NCBI RefSeq assembly: GCF_025822245.1
Contig: NZ_JACKTL010000030.1
Span: forward strand, 1 to 64,000
Direction of reading: 5' to 3'
Source of the DNA: Mycolicibacterium hodleri
Lineage (GTDB): Bacteria; Actinomycetota; Actinomycetes; Mycobacteriales; Mycobacteriaceae
DNA length: 64,000 nt
Below the pieces are notes generated by a model. The model saw nothing but the letters and a program-made list of their open reading frames with translations. It was not told the origin of the DNA and searched no databases. The translations under genes were made by a program, and so were the position numbers. Shown here one piece after another: positions 21,616-31,787 of the stretch. How positions within the stretch are numbered: the stretch's first letter is position 1; every line of letters starts with the position of its first letter.

Positions 21616-21722
21616 GAACGTCCTCCCCTCAGCGGGCGGAGCAGCTACGTTGAGCCCCGAATTGACCGTTGCAGATGGTACGCCCAAAGCCTGAGTACGA
21701 AGCGGTGAAGTAGCCTGACGCG

Positions 21723-22559
21723 ATGGCCTTGCAGCGATTGGCGGCGCTGCTCGTCGTGCTCGTGGTCGCCGGGTGCGGGGGCTCGACCCCGGAGAAGTCG
21801 CTGGCCGTTGGCGCCGGTTCCGACGCCCCCACCACCCTGTTGGCCCACCTGTACGCGGCCGCGCTGCGGTCCTACGGCAGTGCGGCACACGTCGAACGGG
21901 GCGCGGATCCGTTGGCCGAGCTGGACACCGGCGCCGTCGAGGTGGTGCCGGGACTCACCGGACGGTTGTTGACCCGCTTCGATCCCGACGCGACGGCGCG
22001 CGCCCCCGAGCAGGTCTACCGCTCGATGATCTCGGCACTGCCGGAGGGCATCGGCGCCGGTGACTACACCCAGTCCGCCGAGGACAAGCCCGCGCTGGTG
22101 GTCACCGAGGCGACGGCCCAGAAGTGGGGTGCCCGCGACGTCGCGACGGTGGTCCGCCACTGCCCGGGCCTGACGGTCGGCAAGGTGCCCGGTGACCCGG
22201 CACCGGCGGTCATCGCGACGTGCCGGCCACCCGCGGCGACCGAATTCCCCACGGCCGCAGCGTTGGTGGCGGCGTTGCGCTCGAGCCGGGTGACCGCTGC
22301 CTGGACGTCCACCGCCGTGCCGGAGACCCCCGACGACGTCGTCGTCCTGAGCGACAAGACCTCGGTCATCCGCGCGGAGAACGTCGTGCCGCTGTACCGG
22401 CGCAACGAATTGGACGAACGGCAGGTGTTGGCGCTCAACGAGATTGCCGGCGAGCTGGATACCGGCTCACTGGCCGACATGCTGGGCAAGGTGGCCTCGG
22501 GCAGCGATCCCGGTGCGGTGGCCGACGACTGGCTGTCCGCGCATCCGCTCGGACACTAG
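21723..22559 (+). CDS. lpqZ: Substrate-binding lipoprotein LpqZ
   Basis: 278 aa. Signal MALQRLAALLVVLVVAGC with lipobox VAGC and Cys18, so a lipoprotein outside the membrane. The mature protein resembles glycine betaine/choline (OpuAC-type) substrate-binding proteins: GSDAPTTLLAHLYAAALRSYG near the start and ALNEIAGELDTGSLADMLGKV near the end. No permease or ATPase gene for such a system is adjacent, so it may serve a distant transporter or be an orphan sensor. Tail-to-tail with the SDR gene, 4 bp apart. Confidence 0.88.
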   Translation: MALQRLAALLVVLVVAGCGGSTPEKSLAVGAGSDAPTTLLAHLYAAALRSYGSAAHVERGADPLAELDTGAVEVVPGLTGRLLTRFDPDATARAPEQVYRSMISALPEGIGAGDYTQSAEDKPALVVTEATAQKWGARDVATVVRHCPGLTVGKVPGDPAPAVIATCRPPAATEFPTAAALVAALRSSRVTAAWTSTAVPETPDDVVVLSDKTSVIRAENVVPLYRRNELDERQVLALNEIAGELDTGSLADMLGKVASGSDPGAVADDWLSAHPLGH

Positions 22560-22563
22560 CTCG

Positions 22564-23394
22564 TCAGCGGACTCCCGGCATTGCCCGGGCGATGACGGAG
22601 GCGAACAGCCGCTGGTATCCCGACCCGGTGAGGCGAACGATGACGTCGAGGGCCTTGGCGTCGGCGCCGACGAGCACGCGGGCCTTGTTCTTGCGGACGG
22701 CGTCGAGAATGATCACCGCGGCCCGCTCAGGCGTGGTCTTGGCGAGCTTCTTGTCGAACGTGTTCGCGAGCTTCTCCGCGTCGATGCCCTCCGCGGCCGC
22801 CGCGTTGCGCGCGATCGCCGTCTTGATGCCGCCCGGGTGCACCGTCGTCACCTTCACGGGGCGCTTGCCGGCGACCATCTCCTGGCGCAGGGCCTCGGTG
22901 AATCCGCGTACCGCGAACTTGGCGGCGTTGTAGGCGGCCTGCCCGGGCACCGAGAAGATGCCGAAGAGGCTGGAGACGTTGACGACGTGCCCGTCGCCGG
23001 ACTCGATCAGATGCGGCAGGAAGGACTTGGTGCCGTTGACGACGCCCCAGAAGTCGACGTCCATCACGCGCTCGATGTCCTTGTAGGAGCTCGCCTCGAC
23101 GTCACCGGTGAACGCGATGCCGGCGTTGTTGTAGATCTGGTTGACCTTGCCGAAGTGCGCCTTCACGGCGTCGGCGTACAGCTCGAACGCCTCCCGCTCG
23201 GTGACGTCGAGGCGGTCGGCCTTCACGGGGGCGCCGATGGCCTTCAGGCGGGCCTCGGTGACGGCCAGACCCTCGAGGTCGACGTCGCTGATCGCGAGTT
23301 TCGCCCCCGAACGTCCCAGCTCCAGGGCCAGCGCCTGGCCGATGCCCGACCCGGCTCCCGTGACGACGGCGACCTTACCGGCGAAGCCATCCAT
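22564..23394 (-). CDS. Short-chain dehydrogenase/reductase (Rv1245c-like)
   Basis: 276 aa from ATG 23394 (MDGFAGKVAVV), with GAGAGGGAG upstream; a GTG two codons earlier is less well placed. Classical SDR: NAD(P)-binding TGAGSGIG, NNAG motif IYNNAGIAFTG, catalytic Ser in VNVSSLFGIF and YxxxK in AAYNAAKFAVRG. Length equals Rv1245c as I recall it. Substrate unknown. It is downstream of kgd on the same strand with a 76-bp gap. Confidence 0.92.
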   Translation of the reverse strand: MDGFAGKVAVVTGAGSGIGQALALELGRSGAKLAISDVDLEGLAVTEARLKAIGAPVKADRLDVTEREAFELYADAVKAHFGKVNQIYNNAGIAFTGDVEASSYKDIERVMDVDFWGVVNGTKSFLPHLIESGDGHVVNVSSLFGIFSVPGQAAYNAAKFAVRGFTEALRQEMVAGKRPVKVTTVHPGGIKTAIARNAAAAEGIDAEKLANTFDKKLAKTTPERAAVIILDAVRKNKARVLVGADAKALDVIVRLTGSGYQRLFASVIARAMPGVR

Positions 23395-23470
23395 GAACAC
23401 TCCCTCTCTCGGCGGCCAGCGTGCTTTCGGCGTGAAGCCTAACCGGTACCGCTGGTCCCGCCTAAAAGGG

Positions 23471-26400
23471 TCAGCCGAAGGCCTCGTCGATGATCTCCTG
23501 CTGCTCGACGGCGTGCACCTTCGACGAGCCCGACGACGGTGCCGACATCGCGCGCCGCGAGATGCGCTTGATGCCGGTCAACTTGTCCGGCAGCTGCTCG
23601 GGGAGCGCGAGGCCGAACGTCGGCCACGCACCCTGGTTGGCCGGCTCCTCCTGCACCCAGAAGAACTGCTTGGCGTTCGGGTACTCGTCGAGCGTGGCGC
23701 GCAGCCGGCGCTTGGCCAGCGGGTAGAGCTGCTCGATGCGGACGATGGCGACGTCGTCGCGATTGTCCTTCGCCTTGCGGGCGGCCAAGTCGTAGTAGAT
23801 CTTGCCGCTGGTCAACAGGATTCGCGTGACCTTCGAGCGGTCGCCGTCACCGTCGGTGAAGGTCGGCTCCTCCATCACCGAGCGGAACTTCTGCTCGGTG
23901 AAGTCGCGGATGTCGCTGACGGCTTCCTTCTTGCGCAGCATCGACTTCGGCGTGAAGACGATCAGCGGGCGGTGGATGCCGTCCAGCGCATGCCTGCGCA
24001 GCAGGTGGAAGTAGTTCGCCGGCGTCGACGGCATGGCGACGGTCATCGAGCCCTCGGCGCACACCTGCAGGAACCGCTCGATGCGGCCCGACGTGTGGTC
24101 TGGGCCCTGGCCCTCGTGGCCGTGCGGCAGCAGCAGCACGACGTCGGACAGCTGGCCCCACTTGGCCTCGCCGGAGCTGATGAACTCGTCGATGATGGAC
24201 TGCGCGCCGTTGACGAAGTCGCCGAACTGCGCCTCCCACAACACCATTGCGTCCGGGTTGCCCACCGAGTAGCCGTACTCGAAGCCCACTGCGGCGTACT
24301 CAGACAGGGCCGAGTCGTAGACCATGAACTTGCCGCCGGTCGGCGTGCCCTCCTCGTCGAGCGTCAGCAGCTCGAGGGGGGTGAACTCCGCACCGGTCGT
24401 GCGGTCGATGAGCACCGAGTGCCGCTGGGTGAACGTGCCGCGACGGGTGTCCTGACCGGTGAGCCGGATCAGCTTGCCCTCCGACAGCAGGGATCCCAGC
24501 GCCAGGAGCTCGCCGAAGGCCCAGTCGATCTTGCCCTCGTAGGCCATCTCGCGACGCTTGTCCAGCACCGGCTTGACCCGTGGGTGCACGGTGAAGCCCT
24601 CGGGCACCGCCAGGTGCGCGTCGCCGATCCTGGCGAGCAGCGACTTGTCAACGGCGGTACTGAGTTTCGCGGGCAGCTGCTGATCGGCCTCGACCGACTC
24701 GCTCGGCTCGATGGCGTGCTTCTCGAGGTCGCGGACCTCGTTGAACACGCGCTCGAGCTGACCCTGGTAGTCGCGAAGGGCGTCCTCGGCCTCCTTGATG
24801 GAGATGTCGCCACGGCCGATGAGCGCTTCGGTGTAGGTCTTGCGGACGCCGCGCTTGGTGTCGATGACGTCGTACATCCCCGGCTGCGTCATCGAGGGGT
24901 CGTCACCCTCGTTGTGCCCGCGGCGGCGGTAGCACAGCATGTCGATGATGACGTCCTTGTTGAACTGCTGCCGGAAGTCGACCGCCAGCCGGGCCACCCA
25001 CGACGCGGCCTCGGGGTCGTCGCCGTTGACGTGGAAGATGGGCGCTCCCACCATCTTTGCGACGTCGGTGCAGTACTCCGAGGAACGGGAGTCCAGCGGC
25101 GAGGTGGTGAAGCCGATCTGGTTGTTGACGATGATGTGGATGGTGCCGCCGGTGCGGTAACCGCGCAGGAGCGCGAGGTTCAGCGTCTCCGCCACCACGC
25201 CCTGGCCGGCGAAGGCCGCGTCGCCGTGCAGCATCAGCGGTACCACGGAGAACTTCGGCGAGCCCTCCGCGCCGTCCCTGGAGTCCACCAGGTCTTGCTT
25301 GGCGCGCACCAGGCCCTCGAGCACCGGGTCGACGGCCTCGAGGTGCGACGGGTTGGCCACCAGCGAGACGTCGATGTCGTTGTCGCCGAACATCTGCAGG
25401 TAGTTGCCGGTGGCGCCCAGGTGGTACTTCACGTCACCGGATCCGTGCGCCTGGCTCGGGTTCAGGTTGCCCTCGAACTCGGAGAAGATCTGCGAGGCGG
25501 GCTTGCCGACGATGTTGGCCAGCACGTTGAGGCGCCCACGGTGCGGCATGCCGATGACGACCTCGTCGAGGTTGTGTTCGGCGGCCTGGTCGAGCACGGC
25601 GTCCATCATCGGGATGACGGTCTCGGCGCCCTCCAACGAAAAGCGCTTCTGGCCAACGTACTTCGTCTGAAGGAAGGTCTCGAACGCCTCGGCGGCGTTG
25701 AGCTTGCTCAGGATGTACTTCTGCTCGGCGACGGTGAACTTGTCGTGCTTGACCTCGACGCGTTCCTGAATCCACTTCTGCTGCTCGGGTTCCAGGATGT
25801 GGGTGTACTCCACGCCGACGTGGCGGCAGTACGCGTCGCGCAGCACCGACAGCACGTCGCGCAGCTTCTTGTATTCCTTGCCGGCGAAGCCGTCGACCTT
25901 GAACACCCGGTCCAGGTCCCACAGCGTCAGCCCGTGGGTCAGGACGTCGAGATCGGGGTGGCTGCGGAAGCGCGTCTTGTCGAGCCGAAGGGGATCGATG
26001 TCGGCCATCAGATGGCCCCGATTGCGGTATGCCGCAATCAGTTCGATGACCCGCGCGTTCTTGTCGAAGATCGAGTCGGGGTTGTCGGTGCGCCACCGGA
26101 CGGGCTCGTACGGGATGCCCAACTCGCGGAAGATCTCGTCGAAGAAGTCGTCCGACAACAGCAGCTGGTGGATGGTGCGCAGGAAGTCGCCGGACTCGGC
26201 GCCCTGGATGATGCGGTGGTCGTAGGTCGACGTGAGGGTGATCAGCTTGCCGAGACCCATCTCGGCGATCCGCTCCTCGCTGGCGCCCTGGAACTCGGCG
26301 GGATACTCCATCGCGCCGGCGCCGACGATGGTGCCTTGGCCGCTCATCAGTCGCGGCACCGAGTGCACGGTGCCGATGGTCCCGGGGTTGGTCAGCGAGA

Positions 26401-27199
26401 TGGTGACCCCGGAGAAGTCCTCCGCGGTGAGCTTGCCGTCGCGCGCGCGACGCACGATGTCCTCGTAGGCGGCGATGAACTGCCCGAAGCGCATCGTCTC
26501 GCACTTCTTGATGGCGGCGACGACGAGCTGGCGACCGTTCTTGGTCTGCAAGTCGATCGCGAGGCCCAGATTCGTGTGAGCCGGGGTGACCACGTTCGGC
26601 TTGCCGTCGACCTCGGCGAAGTGCCGGTTCATGTTCGGGAAGCTCTTGATGGCCTGCACGATCGCGTAGCCCAAGAGGTGGGTGAAGCTGATCTTGCCGC
26701 CGCGGGTGCGCTTGAGGTGGTTGTTGATGACGACGCGGTTGTCGATCATCAGCTTCGCCGGAATGGCGCGCACGCTGGTGGCCGTCGGCACGCTCAGCGA
26801 GGCGTTCATGTTCTTCACTACGGCGGCGGACGCGCCGCGCAGGACCGACACCTCGTCCTCGTCCGAGGCCTTCGAGGGCTCGGGCTTGGACTCGGCCTTG
26901 GCGGGCTCCCGCTTCGACTCGGCCTTGGGTGCCGGCTTGGGCTCGGTCTTGGGCGCGGCCTTCGGCTCGGCCTTGGGTGCTGGCTTCGACTCGGCCTTGG
27001 GAGCGGCGGGCGCCGGCTTCGCGGCCGACCCGTTACTCGTCGACGGCGGCGCGCTCGACTCGGTCGACGGCTCCGGGGAGTAGTCGACGAGGAACTCGTG
27101 CCAACTGGAGTCGACCGACGATGGATCCTCGCGGAACTTGCGATACATCTCCTCGACAAGCCACTCGTTCTGTCCAAATGGTGAAGGTGAACTGCTCAC
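23471..27199 (-). CDS. kgd: Multifunctional 2-oxoglutarate metabolism enzyme (KGD/SucA, E1o with fused E2o-like domain)
   Basis: 1242 aa from GTG 27199 ([20 protein letters not shown]). Domains: an N-terminal segment (1-40) like the E1 binding region; a flexible Lys/Ala/Pro-rich linker (about 45-115) made of repeats such as [10 protein letters not shown]; an E2o-like acyltransferase domain (about 120-350) with [17 protein letters not shown]; then the ThDP-dependent E1o (about 360-1242) with [23 protein letters not shown] and NNQIGFTT. It decarboxylates 2-oxoglutarate in the TCA cycle and can make succinic semialdehyde or 2-hydroxy-3-oxoadipate; activity is regulated by GarA and acetyl-CoA in mycobacteria. 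The long open frame on the opposite strand is a GC artefact. Confidence 0.97.
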   Translation of the reverse strand: MSSSPSPFGQNEWLVEEMYRKFREDPSSVDSSWHEFLVDYSPEPSTESSAPPSTSNGSAAKPAPAAPKAESKPAPKAEPKAAPKTEPKPAPKAESKREPAKAESKPEPSKASDEDEVSVLRGASAAVVKNMNASLSVPTATSVRAIPAKLMIDNRVVINNHLKRTRGGKISFTHLLGYAIVQAIKSFPNMNRHFAEVDGKPNVVTPAHTNLGLAIDLQTKNGRQLVVAAIKKCETMRFGQFIAAYEDIVRRARDGKLTAEDFSGVTISLTNPGTIGTVHSVPRLMSGQGTIVGAGAMEYPAEFQGASEERIAEMGLGKLITLTSTYDHRIIQGAESGDFLRTIHQLLLSDDFFDEIFRELGIPYEPVRWRTDNPDSIFDKNARVIELIAAYRNRGHLMADIDPLRLDKTRFRSHPDLDVLTHGLTLWDLDRVFKVDGFAGKEYKKLRDVLSVLRDAYCRHVGVEYTHILEPEQQKWIQERVEVKHDKFTVAEQKYILSKLNAAEAFETFLQTKYVGQKRFSLEGAETVIPMMDAVLDQAAEHNLDEVVIGMPHRGRLNVLANIVGKPASQIFSEFEGNLNPSQAHGSGDVKYHLGATGNYLQMFGDNDIDVSLVANPSHLEAVDPVLEGLVRAKQDLVDSRDGAEGSPKFSVVPLMLHGDAAFAGQGVVAETLNLALLRGYRTGGTIHIIVNNQIGFTTSPLDSRSSEYCTDVAKMVGAPIFHVNGDDPEAASWVARLAVDFRQQFNKDVIIDMLCYRRRGHNEGDDPSMTQPGMYDVIDTKRGVRKTYTEALIGRGDISIKEAEDALRDYQGQLERVFNEVRDLEKHAIEPSESVEADQQLPAKLSTAVDKSLLARIGDAHLAVPEGFTVHPRVKPVLDKRREMAYEGKIDWAFGELLALGSLLSEGKLIRLTGQDTRRGTFTQRHSVLIDRTTGAEFTPLELLTLDEEGTPTGGKFMVYDSALSEYAAVGFEYGYSVGNPDAMVLWEAQFGDFVNGAQSIIDEFISSGEAKWGQLSDVVLLLPHGHEGQGPDHTSGRIERFLQVCAEGSMTVAMPSTPANYFHLLRRHALDGIHRPLIVFTPKSMLRKKEAVSDIRDFTEQKFRSVMEEPTFTDGDGDRSKVTRILLTSGKIYYDLAARKAKDNRDDVAIVRIEQLYPLAKRRLRATLDEYPNAKQFFWVQEEPANQGAWPTFGLALPEQLPDKLTGIKRISRRAMSAPSSGSSKVHAVEQQEIIDEAFG

Positions 27200-27369
27200 G
27201 GCAGCTACTCGCCTCGATTCCTTCTAACTCCGCGGGCGCGCCGTCTGCCGCTCGCTGTCTCGCCGCATAAAGGCTAACGCTTCGACGGCGACCGTTGACG
27301 GCCAACGCCCTTAGTCAACTGGAGCCGACGTCGATGGCGGCGTGCGAACGTCCCCGGGGGACGGCCGCC

Positions 27370-28113
27370 CTACTTCTCCAACCCGGGCAGCACGTGCAGC
27401 GTCGCAGGCCACCTCGGCGGTGGAGTGCCGAACGCGCCGCGTGCATTGGAGATGATCTTCTTGCCCATCGCACGGTTGCCCACGCCACCGATCACGGCGC
27501 CGATGCCGACCGGGAGCAGCTTTCCGAACGCGATCGCGCCGCGCTTCAGGGCGTACTTCTTGACGAAGAACTTGAGCAACCGGCCGTTGAGCTGCGACAC
27601 CGCAGGCAACGGCAGCGACGCGGCGCCGTCGGCGAGCCAGCCGCCGCCCGTGCGCCCGGTACCGAGCAGGTCGGCAACGGCTCGCTTGCCGTCGTCGCCG
27701 ACCAGCACCGCCAGCACGAGTGCCCGCCGCCGCTCGCGATGAGCGGCCGGAATGCCGTGGACCTCCGCCACCGCCAGCACGAACACGGCCGTCGCCTCGA
27801 GGAACACCACGGTCTCACCGGCGACCGCGGACATCGCCACCAGAGTGCCGATGCCCGGGAACGCCGCCGCCGAGCCGACGGCCGCACCGCTGGCCATGAC
27901 CGCGGCGAGGTAGTGGCTCTCGAGCTTGTCGACGATCTCCGCGGGCGTCGCACCGGGGCTGTGCTCACGCAGCCGGTCGACGTAGGCCTTCACCGCGGGT
28001 GCCTGCACCCGCGCGCCGCGTTCGATGATCTGGGACAGCGCTCGCGCGGCGACGCTGGGATCGTCGTCGAGCTTGGCGGGCACCTGGCTCTTGGCACCGG
28101 AGCGAGCGCTCAT
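27370..28113 (-). CDS. Conserved membrane protein of unknown function (Rv1249c-like)
   Basis: 247 aa. The N-terminal about 60 residues are hydrophilic (LDDDPSVAARALSQIIERGA). Gly/Ala-rich helices follow (AAVMASGAAVGSAAAFPGIGTL, GETVVFLEATAVFVLAVAEV), and a C-terminal segment LPVGIGAVIGGVGNRAMGKK. No catalytic motif is visible. The pattern resembles EcsC-like membrane-associated proteins, but I cannot assign it with confidence. It is divergent from the MFS gene at 28264, with a 150-bp control region that contains a 7-bp-stem palindrome. Confidence 0.8.
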   Translation of the reverse strand: MSARSGAKSQVPAKLDDDPSVAARALSQIIERGARVQAPAVKAYVDRLREHSPGATPAEIVDKLESHYLAAVMASGAAVGSAAAFPGIGTLVAMSAVAGETVVFLEATAVFVLAVAEVHGIPAAHRERRRALVLAVLVGDDGKRAVADLLGTGRTGGGWLADGAASLPLPAVSQLNGRLLKFFVKKYALKRGAIAFGKLLPVGIGAVIGGVGNRAMGKKIISNARGAFGTPPPRWPATLHVLPGLEK

Positions 28114-28200
28114 GTTGGGCCTCCCGTTTGCGGACTGGCTCGTTCAGGCTAGTCCGTCGTCTTGCCACTCCAACGCGCGGCGAGGCATCGGCGTGCCCGG

Positions 28201-28218
28201 CGGTGACGCCGGTCACCG
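28201..28218. repeat. 18-bp palindrome between divergent genes
   Basis: CGGTGAC-GCCG-GTCACCG: perfect 7-bp arms with a 4-base centre. It lies 46 bp ahead of the MFS start and 88 bp ahead of the divergent membrane-protein gene, so an operator for either is possible; it could also fold as a hairpin in a leader RNA. Confidence 0.5.
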
Positions 28219-28263
28219 TTCGCTCAGGGAAGAAAATCGTCGTAACCCTTGCTAAACACTTCC

Positions 28264-29565
28264 ATGGCAGCATGTGGATACGTGGACCTCGAGAACACTG
28301 CATCCAAAGAACTTGGGGTGCCGGCCGGAAACGACGGAGACAAGGTCCCGAGTCGCGCTCGGATGATCGTGGTGCTCGGTCTGCTGGTGGCCCTGGGGCC
28401 CCTCACCATCGACATGTATCTGCCGGCGCTGCCGCAGATCGCCGACGACTATTCGGTCTCGTCGTCGGTGGTGCAGCTGACGTTGACCGGCACCCTGGCG
28501 GGCCTGGCCTTGGGCCAGCTGGTGATCGGTCCGCTGTCGGACTCGTTGGGCCGTCGGCGTCCGCTGATGGCCGGGATCGTCCTGCACATGGTGGCGTCGC
28601 TGATCTGCCTCTTCGCGCCCAACATCGCCGTCCTGGGGATCGCGCGGAGTCTGCAGGGCGTGGGCGCGGCGGCGACCATGGTGGTCGCCCTGGCCATCGT
28701 CGGCGACCTCTTCTCCGGCAACGCCGCGGCGACGGTGATGTCGCGTCTGATGCTGGTGCTGGGCGTGGCCCCGGTGATCGCGCCGTCGCTCGGCGCGGCC
28801 GTGCTGCTGCGCTTCTCCTGGCACTGGGTGTTCGCGGTGCTGGTGGTCCTGGCCGGTCTGCTCCTGTTGCTCGCCGCGCTCGCGCTGCCCGAGACGTTGC
28901 CGGTGTCGCACCGCCGACCGCTTCGCGTGCGCGGCATCCTCGGCACCTACGGCGAGCTGCTGCGTGACCGGCGGTTCGTCATCCTGGTACTGGTGGCGGC
29001 CCTGGGCATGTCCGGTCTGTTCGCCTACATCGCGGGCGCCTCGTTCGTGCTCCAGGGCCGGCACGGCCTGGATCAGCAGACCTTCGCCTTGGTCTTCGGC
29101 GCCGGGGCCGTGGCGCTGATCGGCGCCACCCAGTTCAACGTCGTGCTCCTGCGCCGCGCCACGCCGCAGACCATCACGGTGTGGGCGCTGGCGGCCTCCG
29201 TGGTCGCCGGGGTGGTCTTCGTCGCGCTTGCCGTCGCCGGCGTCGGGGGCATCTACGCCTTCGTGCTGCCCGTGTGGGCGATTCTCGCCGCGATGGGGTT
29301 CGTCATCCCCAACGCACCGGCGGTGGCCCTGTCGCGGCACCCCGACGCGGCGGGCACCGCGGCGGCGCTGCTCGGGGCGGGACAGTTCGGCCTCGGCGCG
29401 GCGGTGGCGCCGCTGGTCGGCGTGCTCGGCAACGACGAACTGGCGCTGGCCGCGGTGATGACCGTGGGCTCGGTCGTCGCCCTGCTGGCCCTGCTCGCCG
29501 TGGGGTCGACGGCACCGGCCGGGGACGACGCCGTACCCGCGGGCGCCGTGCCCGACGCCGCCTGA
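28264..29565 (+). CDS. Bcr/CflA-type MFS drug:proton exporter
   Basis: 433 aa from ATG 28264 (MAACGYVDLENTAS); a TTG five codons upstream and a GTG six codons downstream are alternatives, and no start has a clear Shine-Dalgarno. Twelve membrane helices. The first-helix motif LGPLTIDMYLPALPQIADDY and loop motif IGPLSDSLGRRRPLM (GxxxDxxGRR) identify the DHA1 Bcr/CflA group, which exports bicyclomycin, chloramphenicol and similar drugs. It sits just upstream of a second, DHA2-type pump on the same strand. I do not recall this gene next to Rv1250 in M. tuberculosis, so it may be an addition of this lineage. Confidence 0.87.
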   Translation: MAACGYVDLENTASKELGVPAGNDGDKVPSRARMIVVLGLLVALGPLTIDMYLPALPQIADDYSVSSSVVQLTLTGTLAGLALGQLVIGPLSDSLGRRRPLMAGIVLHMVASLICLFAPNIAVLGIARSLQGVGAAATMVVALAIVGDLFSGNAAATVMSRLMLVLGVAPVIAPSLGAAVLLRFSWHWVFAVLVVLAGLLLLLAALALPETLPVSHRRPLRVRGILGTYGELLRDRRFVILVLVAALGMSGLFAYIAGASFVLQGRHGLDQQTFALVFGAGAVALIGATQFNVVLLRRATPQTITVWALAASVVAGVVFVALAVAGVGGIYAFVLPVWAILAAMGFVIPNAPAVALSRHPDAAGTAAALLGAGQFGLGAAVAPLVGVLGNDELALAAVMTVGSVVALLALLAVGSTAPAGDDAVPAGAVPDAA

Positions 29566-29601
29566 CGCGCGGTCGGCGACTTGTCGTCGATCGGGCTGAT
29601 C

Positions 29602-29625
29602 CGTAGCGTCGGCCCCTTAGCTACG
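29602..29625. repeat. Inverted repeat upstream of the DHA2 pump gene
   Basis: CGTAGC (29602-29607) and GCTACG (29620-29625), separated by 12 bases, in the 140-bp gap between two efflux genes. Possible operator of the downstream gene; short arms make chance occurrence possible. Confidence 0.3.
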
Positions 29626-29705
29626 CAACGCTTGGTCGGACAGATGCCCCAGACGATGAACCCCCCGCCGATGCCCCACGCCGTCACGGCGATCGAGGCA
29701 CGCCG

Positions 29706-31784
29706 ATGACGGCGGCGCTGAGCCTGCTCAAACCCCGCACCGACAACCCGTGGAACGCGTTGTGGGCGCTGCTGGTCGGCTTCTTCATGATCCTTCTCGA
29801 CGCCACCATCGTGTCCGTCGCCAATCCGTCCATCATGGACGCCCTGCACGCCGACTACGACGCGGTCATCTGGGTGACCAGCGCCTACCTGCTGGCCTAC
29901 GCGGTGCCCCTGCTGCTTGCGGGCCGGCTCGGCGACCGGTTCGGGCCCCGCAACCTCTACCTCGTCGGGCTGGCGGTGTTCACCGCGGCGTCGCTGTGGT
30001 GCGGGCTGGCGGGCAGCATCGAGGTGCTGGTCGCCGCGCGCGTGGTGCAGGGCGTCGGCGCAGCGCTGCTCACCCCGCAGACGCTGTCGACGATCACCCG
30101 GGTCTTCCCGCCGGAGCGACGCGGCGTCGCGCTGAGCGTGTGGGGTGCCACCGCGGGCGTCGCCACCCTGGTGGGGCCGCTGGCCGGCGGCGTGCTGGTC
30201 GACGGTCTCGGCTGGCAGTGGATCTTCATCGTCAACGTGCCCATCGGCGTGCTGGGCCTGGTCCTGGCGCTGATCTTCGTCCCGGTGCTGCCGACCGAGA
30301 GGCACGGCTACGACGTGATCGGGGTGCTGCTCTCCGGCGTCGCCCTGTTCCTGATCGTGTTCGCACTGCAGGAGGGTCAGTCGCATCACTGGGCGCCGTG
30401 GATCTGGGGCACGCTGGTCGCCGGCGTCGTCGCGATGGGGGCGTTCGTCTACTGGCAGGCGGTGCACACCGGCGAGCCGCTGATCCCCCTGAGGATCTTC
30501 CGGGACAACGACTTCAGCCTGTCCAACCTCGGCATCGCCGTCATCGGCTTCGCGGTGACCTCGATGATCGTCCCGGTCATGTTCTACGCGCAGGCGGTGT
30601 GCGGACTGTCGCCCACGCGGTCTGCCCTGCTGACGGCCCCGATGGCGATCGCCTCCGGGGTGCTCGCACCGTTCGTCGGCAAGCTCGTCGACCGGTCCCA
30701 TCCGCGACCCCTCATCGGGTTCGGCTTCTCGGCGGTGGCCATCGCGCTCACCTGGCTGTCGTTCGAGATGACGCCGACGACGCCGATCTGGCGACTGGAG
30801 CTGCCGTTGGTTCTGATGGGCGTCGGGATGGCGTTCATCTGGTCACCGCTGGCGGCCACCGCCACCCGCAACCTCCCGCCTCGGCTGGCGGGTGCCGGAT
30901 CGGGTGTCTACAACACGACTCGGCAGGTCGGCAGCGTGCTGGGCAGTGCGGGCATCGCCGCGCTGATGACGTCGCAGATCAGCGCCGCGCTGCCGGCTCA
31001 GTCGGACCCCGGGGTGGGGCAGCAGGGCGCGGTGACGCAATTGCCGGCCTTCCTGCACGCGCCGTTCGCCGACGCGCTGTCGCGGTCGCTGCTGCTGCCC
31101 GCCTTCGTGGCCCTGTTCGGCGTCGTCGCCGCGCTGTTCCTGCGCGGCTTCGGGCACGGCTCGGCGCTCGAGGGCCGACCGGTCACCCCCGCCGTCCCGG
31201 TCGAACCCGACTACTTTCCCGACGACGACGACTACGTGGAGTACACGGTCGACTGGTCCACCGCCGACGACGACGAGTGGGACGATCCCGACCGCGCCGT
31301 GCGGCGGCACGCCGACGTCCTCGAGCGCGATTCGACACCGGCCGACGACAGCGTCACCTCCCCGTTCGCGGTGCCGTTCGAGCATCCGCTGCCCGCTCCC
31401 GCGGACACCTGGCACGCCGGCCCCGCCGACACGTGGCACAGCCTGATGGACGAGCCCCCGGCCGGAACCGACCGCGACCCCGTCGACGACGACCCCGACA
31501 CGGTGCCCGAACTGATCGGCCTCAGCGAGCAGTACCGGACCCCGGAGCCGATCCCCGCCCGCAACGGACACGCCCCGTGGCGCAATCTCCTCGACGATCC
31601 GCTCGACGGGTCGATTCCCCTGCCGCAGCCGGATCCGGAGCCAATTGGAGTGGCTCGCAACGGTTTTCACGTCTCCGACGAGGTGTGGCCGGCTCGGTCG
31701 TCCGGACGGCATTCCCGTCGGGAGGAGGAGCCCGCCGACGACGCGGGAACCTACGGCAAGCACTCGATGCGCTTCCGCGACTGA
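29706..31784 (+). CDS. emrB: DHA2 (EmrB/QacA) family 14-helix efflux protein with long acidic tail
   Basis: 692 aa. The first about 480 residues hold fourteen membrane helices with the DHA2 motifs [13 protein letters not shown] (helix 1), [13 protein letters not shown] (motif A) and [18 protein letters not shown] (motif C region). After the last helix ([17 protein letters not shown]) comes a cytosolic tail of about 180 residues. It is very rich in Asp/Glu/Pro, has the internal repeat PADTWH twice, and ends in a basic stretch GKHSMRFRD. The pump resembles Rv1250, which I recall as about 579 aa, so the tail is longer here. Substrate unknown. Confidence 0.88.
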   Translation: MTAALSLLKPRTDNPWNALWALLVGFFMILLDATIVSVANPSIMDALHADYDAVIWVTSAYLLAYAVPLLLAGRLGDRFGPRNLYLVGLAVFTAASLWCGLAGSIEVLVAARVVQGVGAALLTPQTLSTITRVFPPERRGVALSVWGATAGVATLVGPLAGGVLVDGLGWQWIFIVNVPIGVLGLVLALIFVPVLPTERHGYDVIGVLLSGVALFLIVFALQEGQSHHWAPWIWGTLVAGVVAMGAFVYWQAVHTGEPLIPLRIFRDNDFSLSNLGIAVIGFAVTSMIVPVMFYAQAVCGLSPTRSALLTAPMAIASGVLAPFVGKLVDRSHPRPLIGFGFSAVAIALTWLSFEMTPTTPIWRLELPLVLMGVGMAFIWSPLAATATRNLPPRLAGAGSGVYNTTRQVGSVLGSAGIAALMTSQISAALPAQSDPGVGQQGAVTQLPAFLHAPFADALSRSLLLPAFVALFGVVAALFLRGFGHGSALEGRPVTPAVPVEPDYFPDDDDYVEYTVDWSTADDDEWDDPDRAVRRHADVLERDSTPADDSVTSPFAVPFEHPLPAPADTWHAGPADTWHSLMDEPPAGTDRDPVDDDPDTVPELIGLSEQYRTPEPIPARNGHAPWRNLLDDPLDGSIPLPQPDPEPIGVARNGFHVSDEVWPARSSGRHSRREEEPADDAGTYGKHSMRFRD

Positions 31785-31787
31785 CTC

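Noticed and set aside
21616..21722. M-box or other magnesium riboswitch ahead of corA
   Set aside because: The leader between corA and lpqZ is only 107 bp and shows no M-box features; only a strong Shine-Dalgarno is visible.
22560..22563. Strong rho-independent terminators at convergent gene ends
   Set aside because: Convergent genes here mostly touch or overlap, and I found no GC-stem followed by a T-run at any of these junctions.
23141..27184. 1347-aa open frame on the + strand opposite kgd
   Set aside because: It is the antisense shadow of a very GC-rich gene; its translation is full of biased residues (R, V, L, H, D) and has no domain, while kgd on the other strand is unmistakable.
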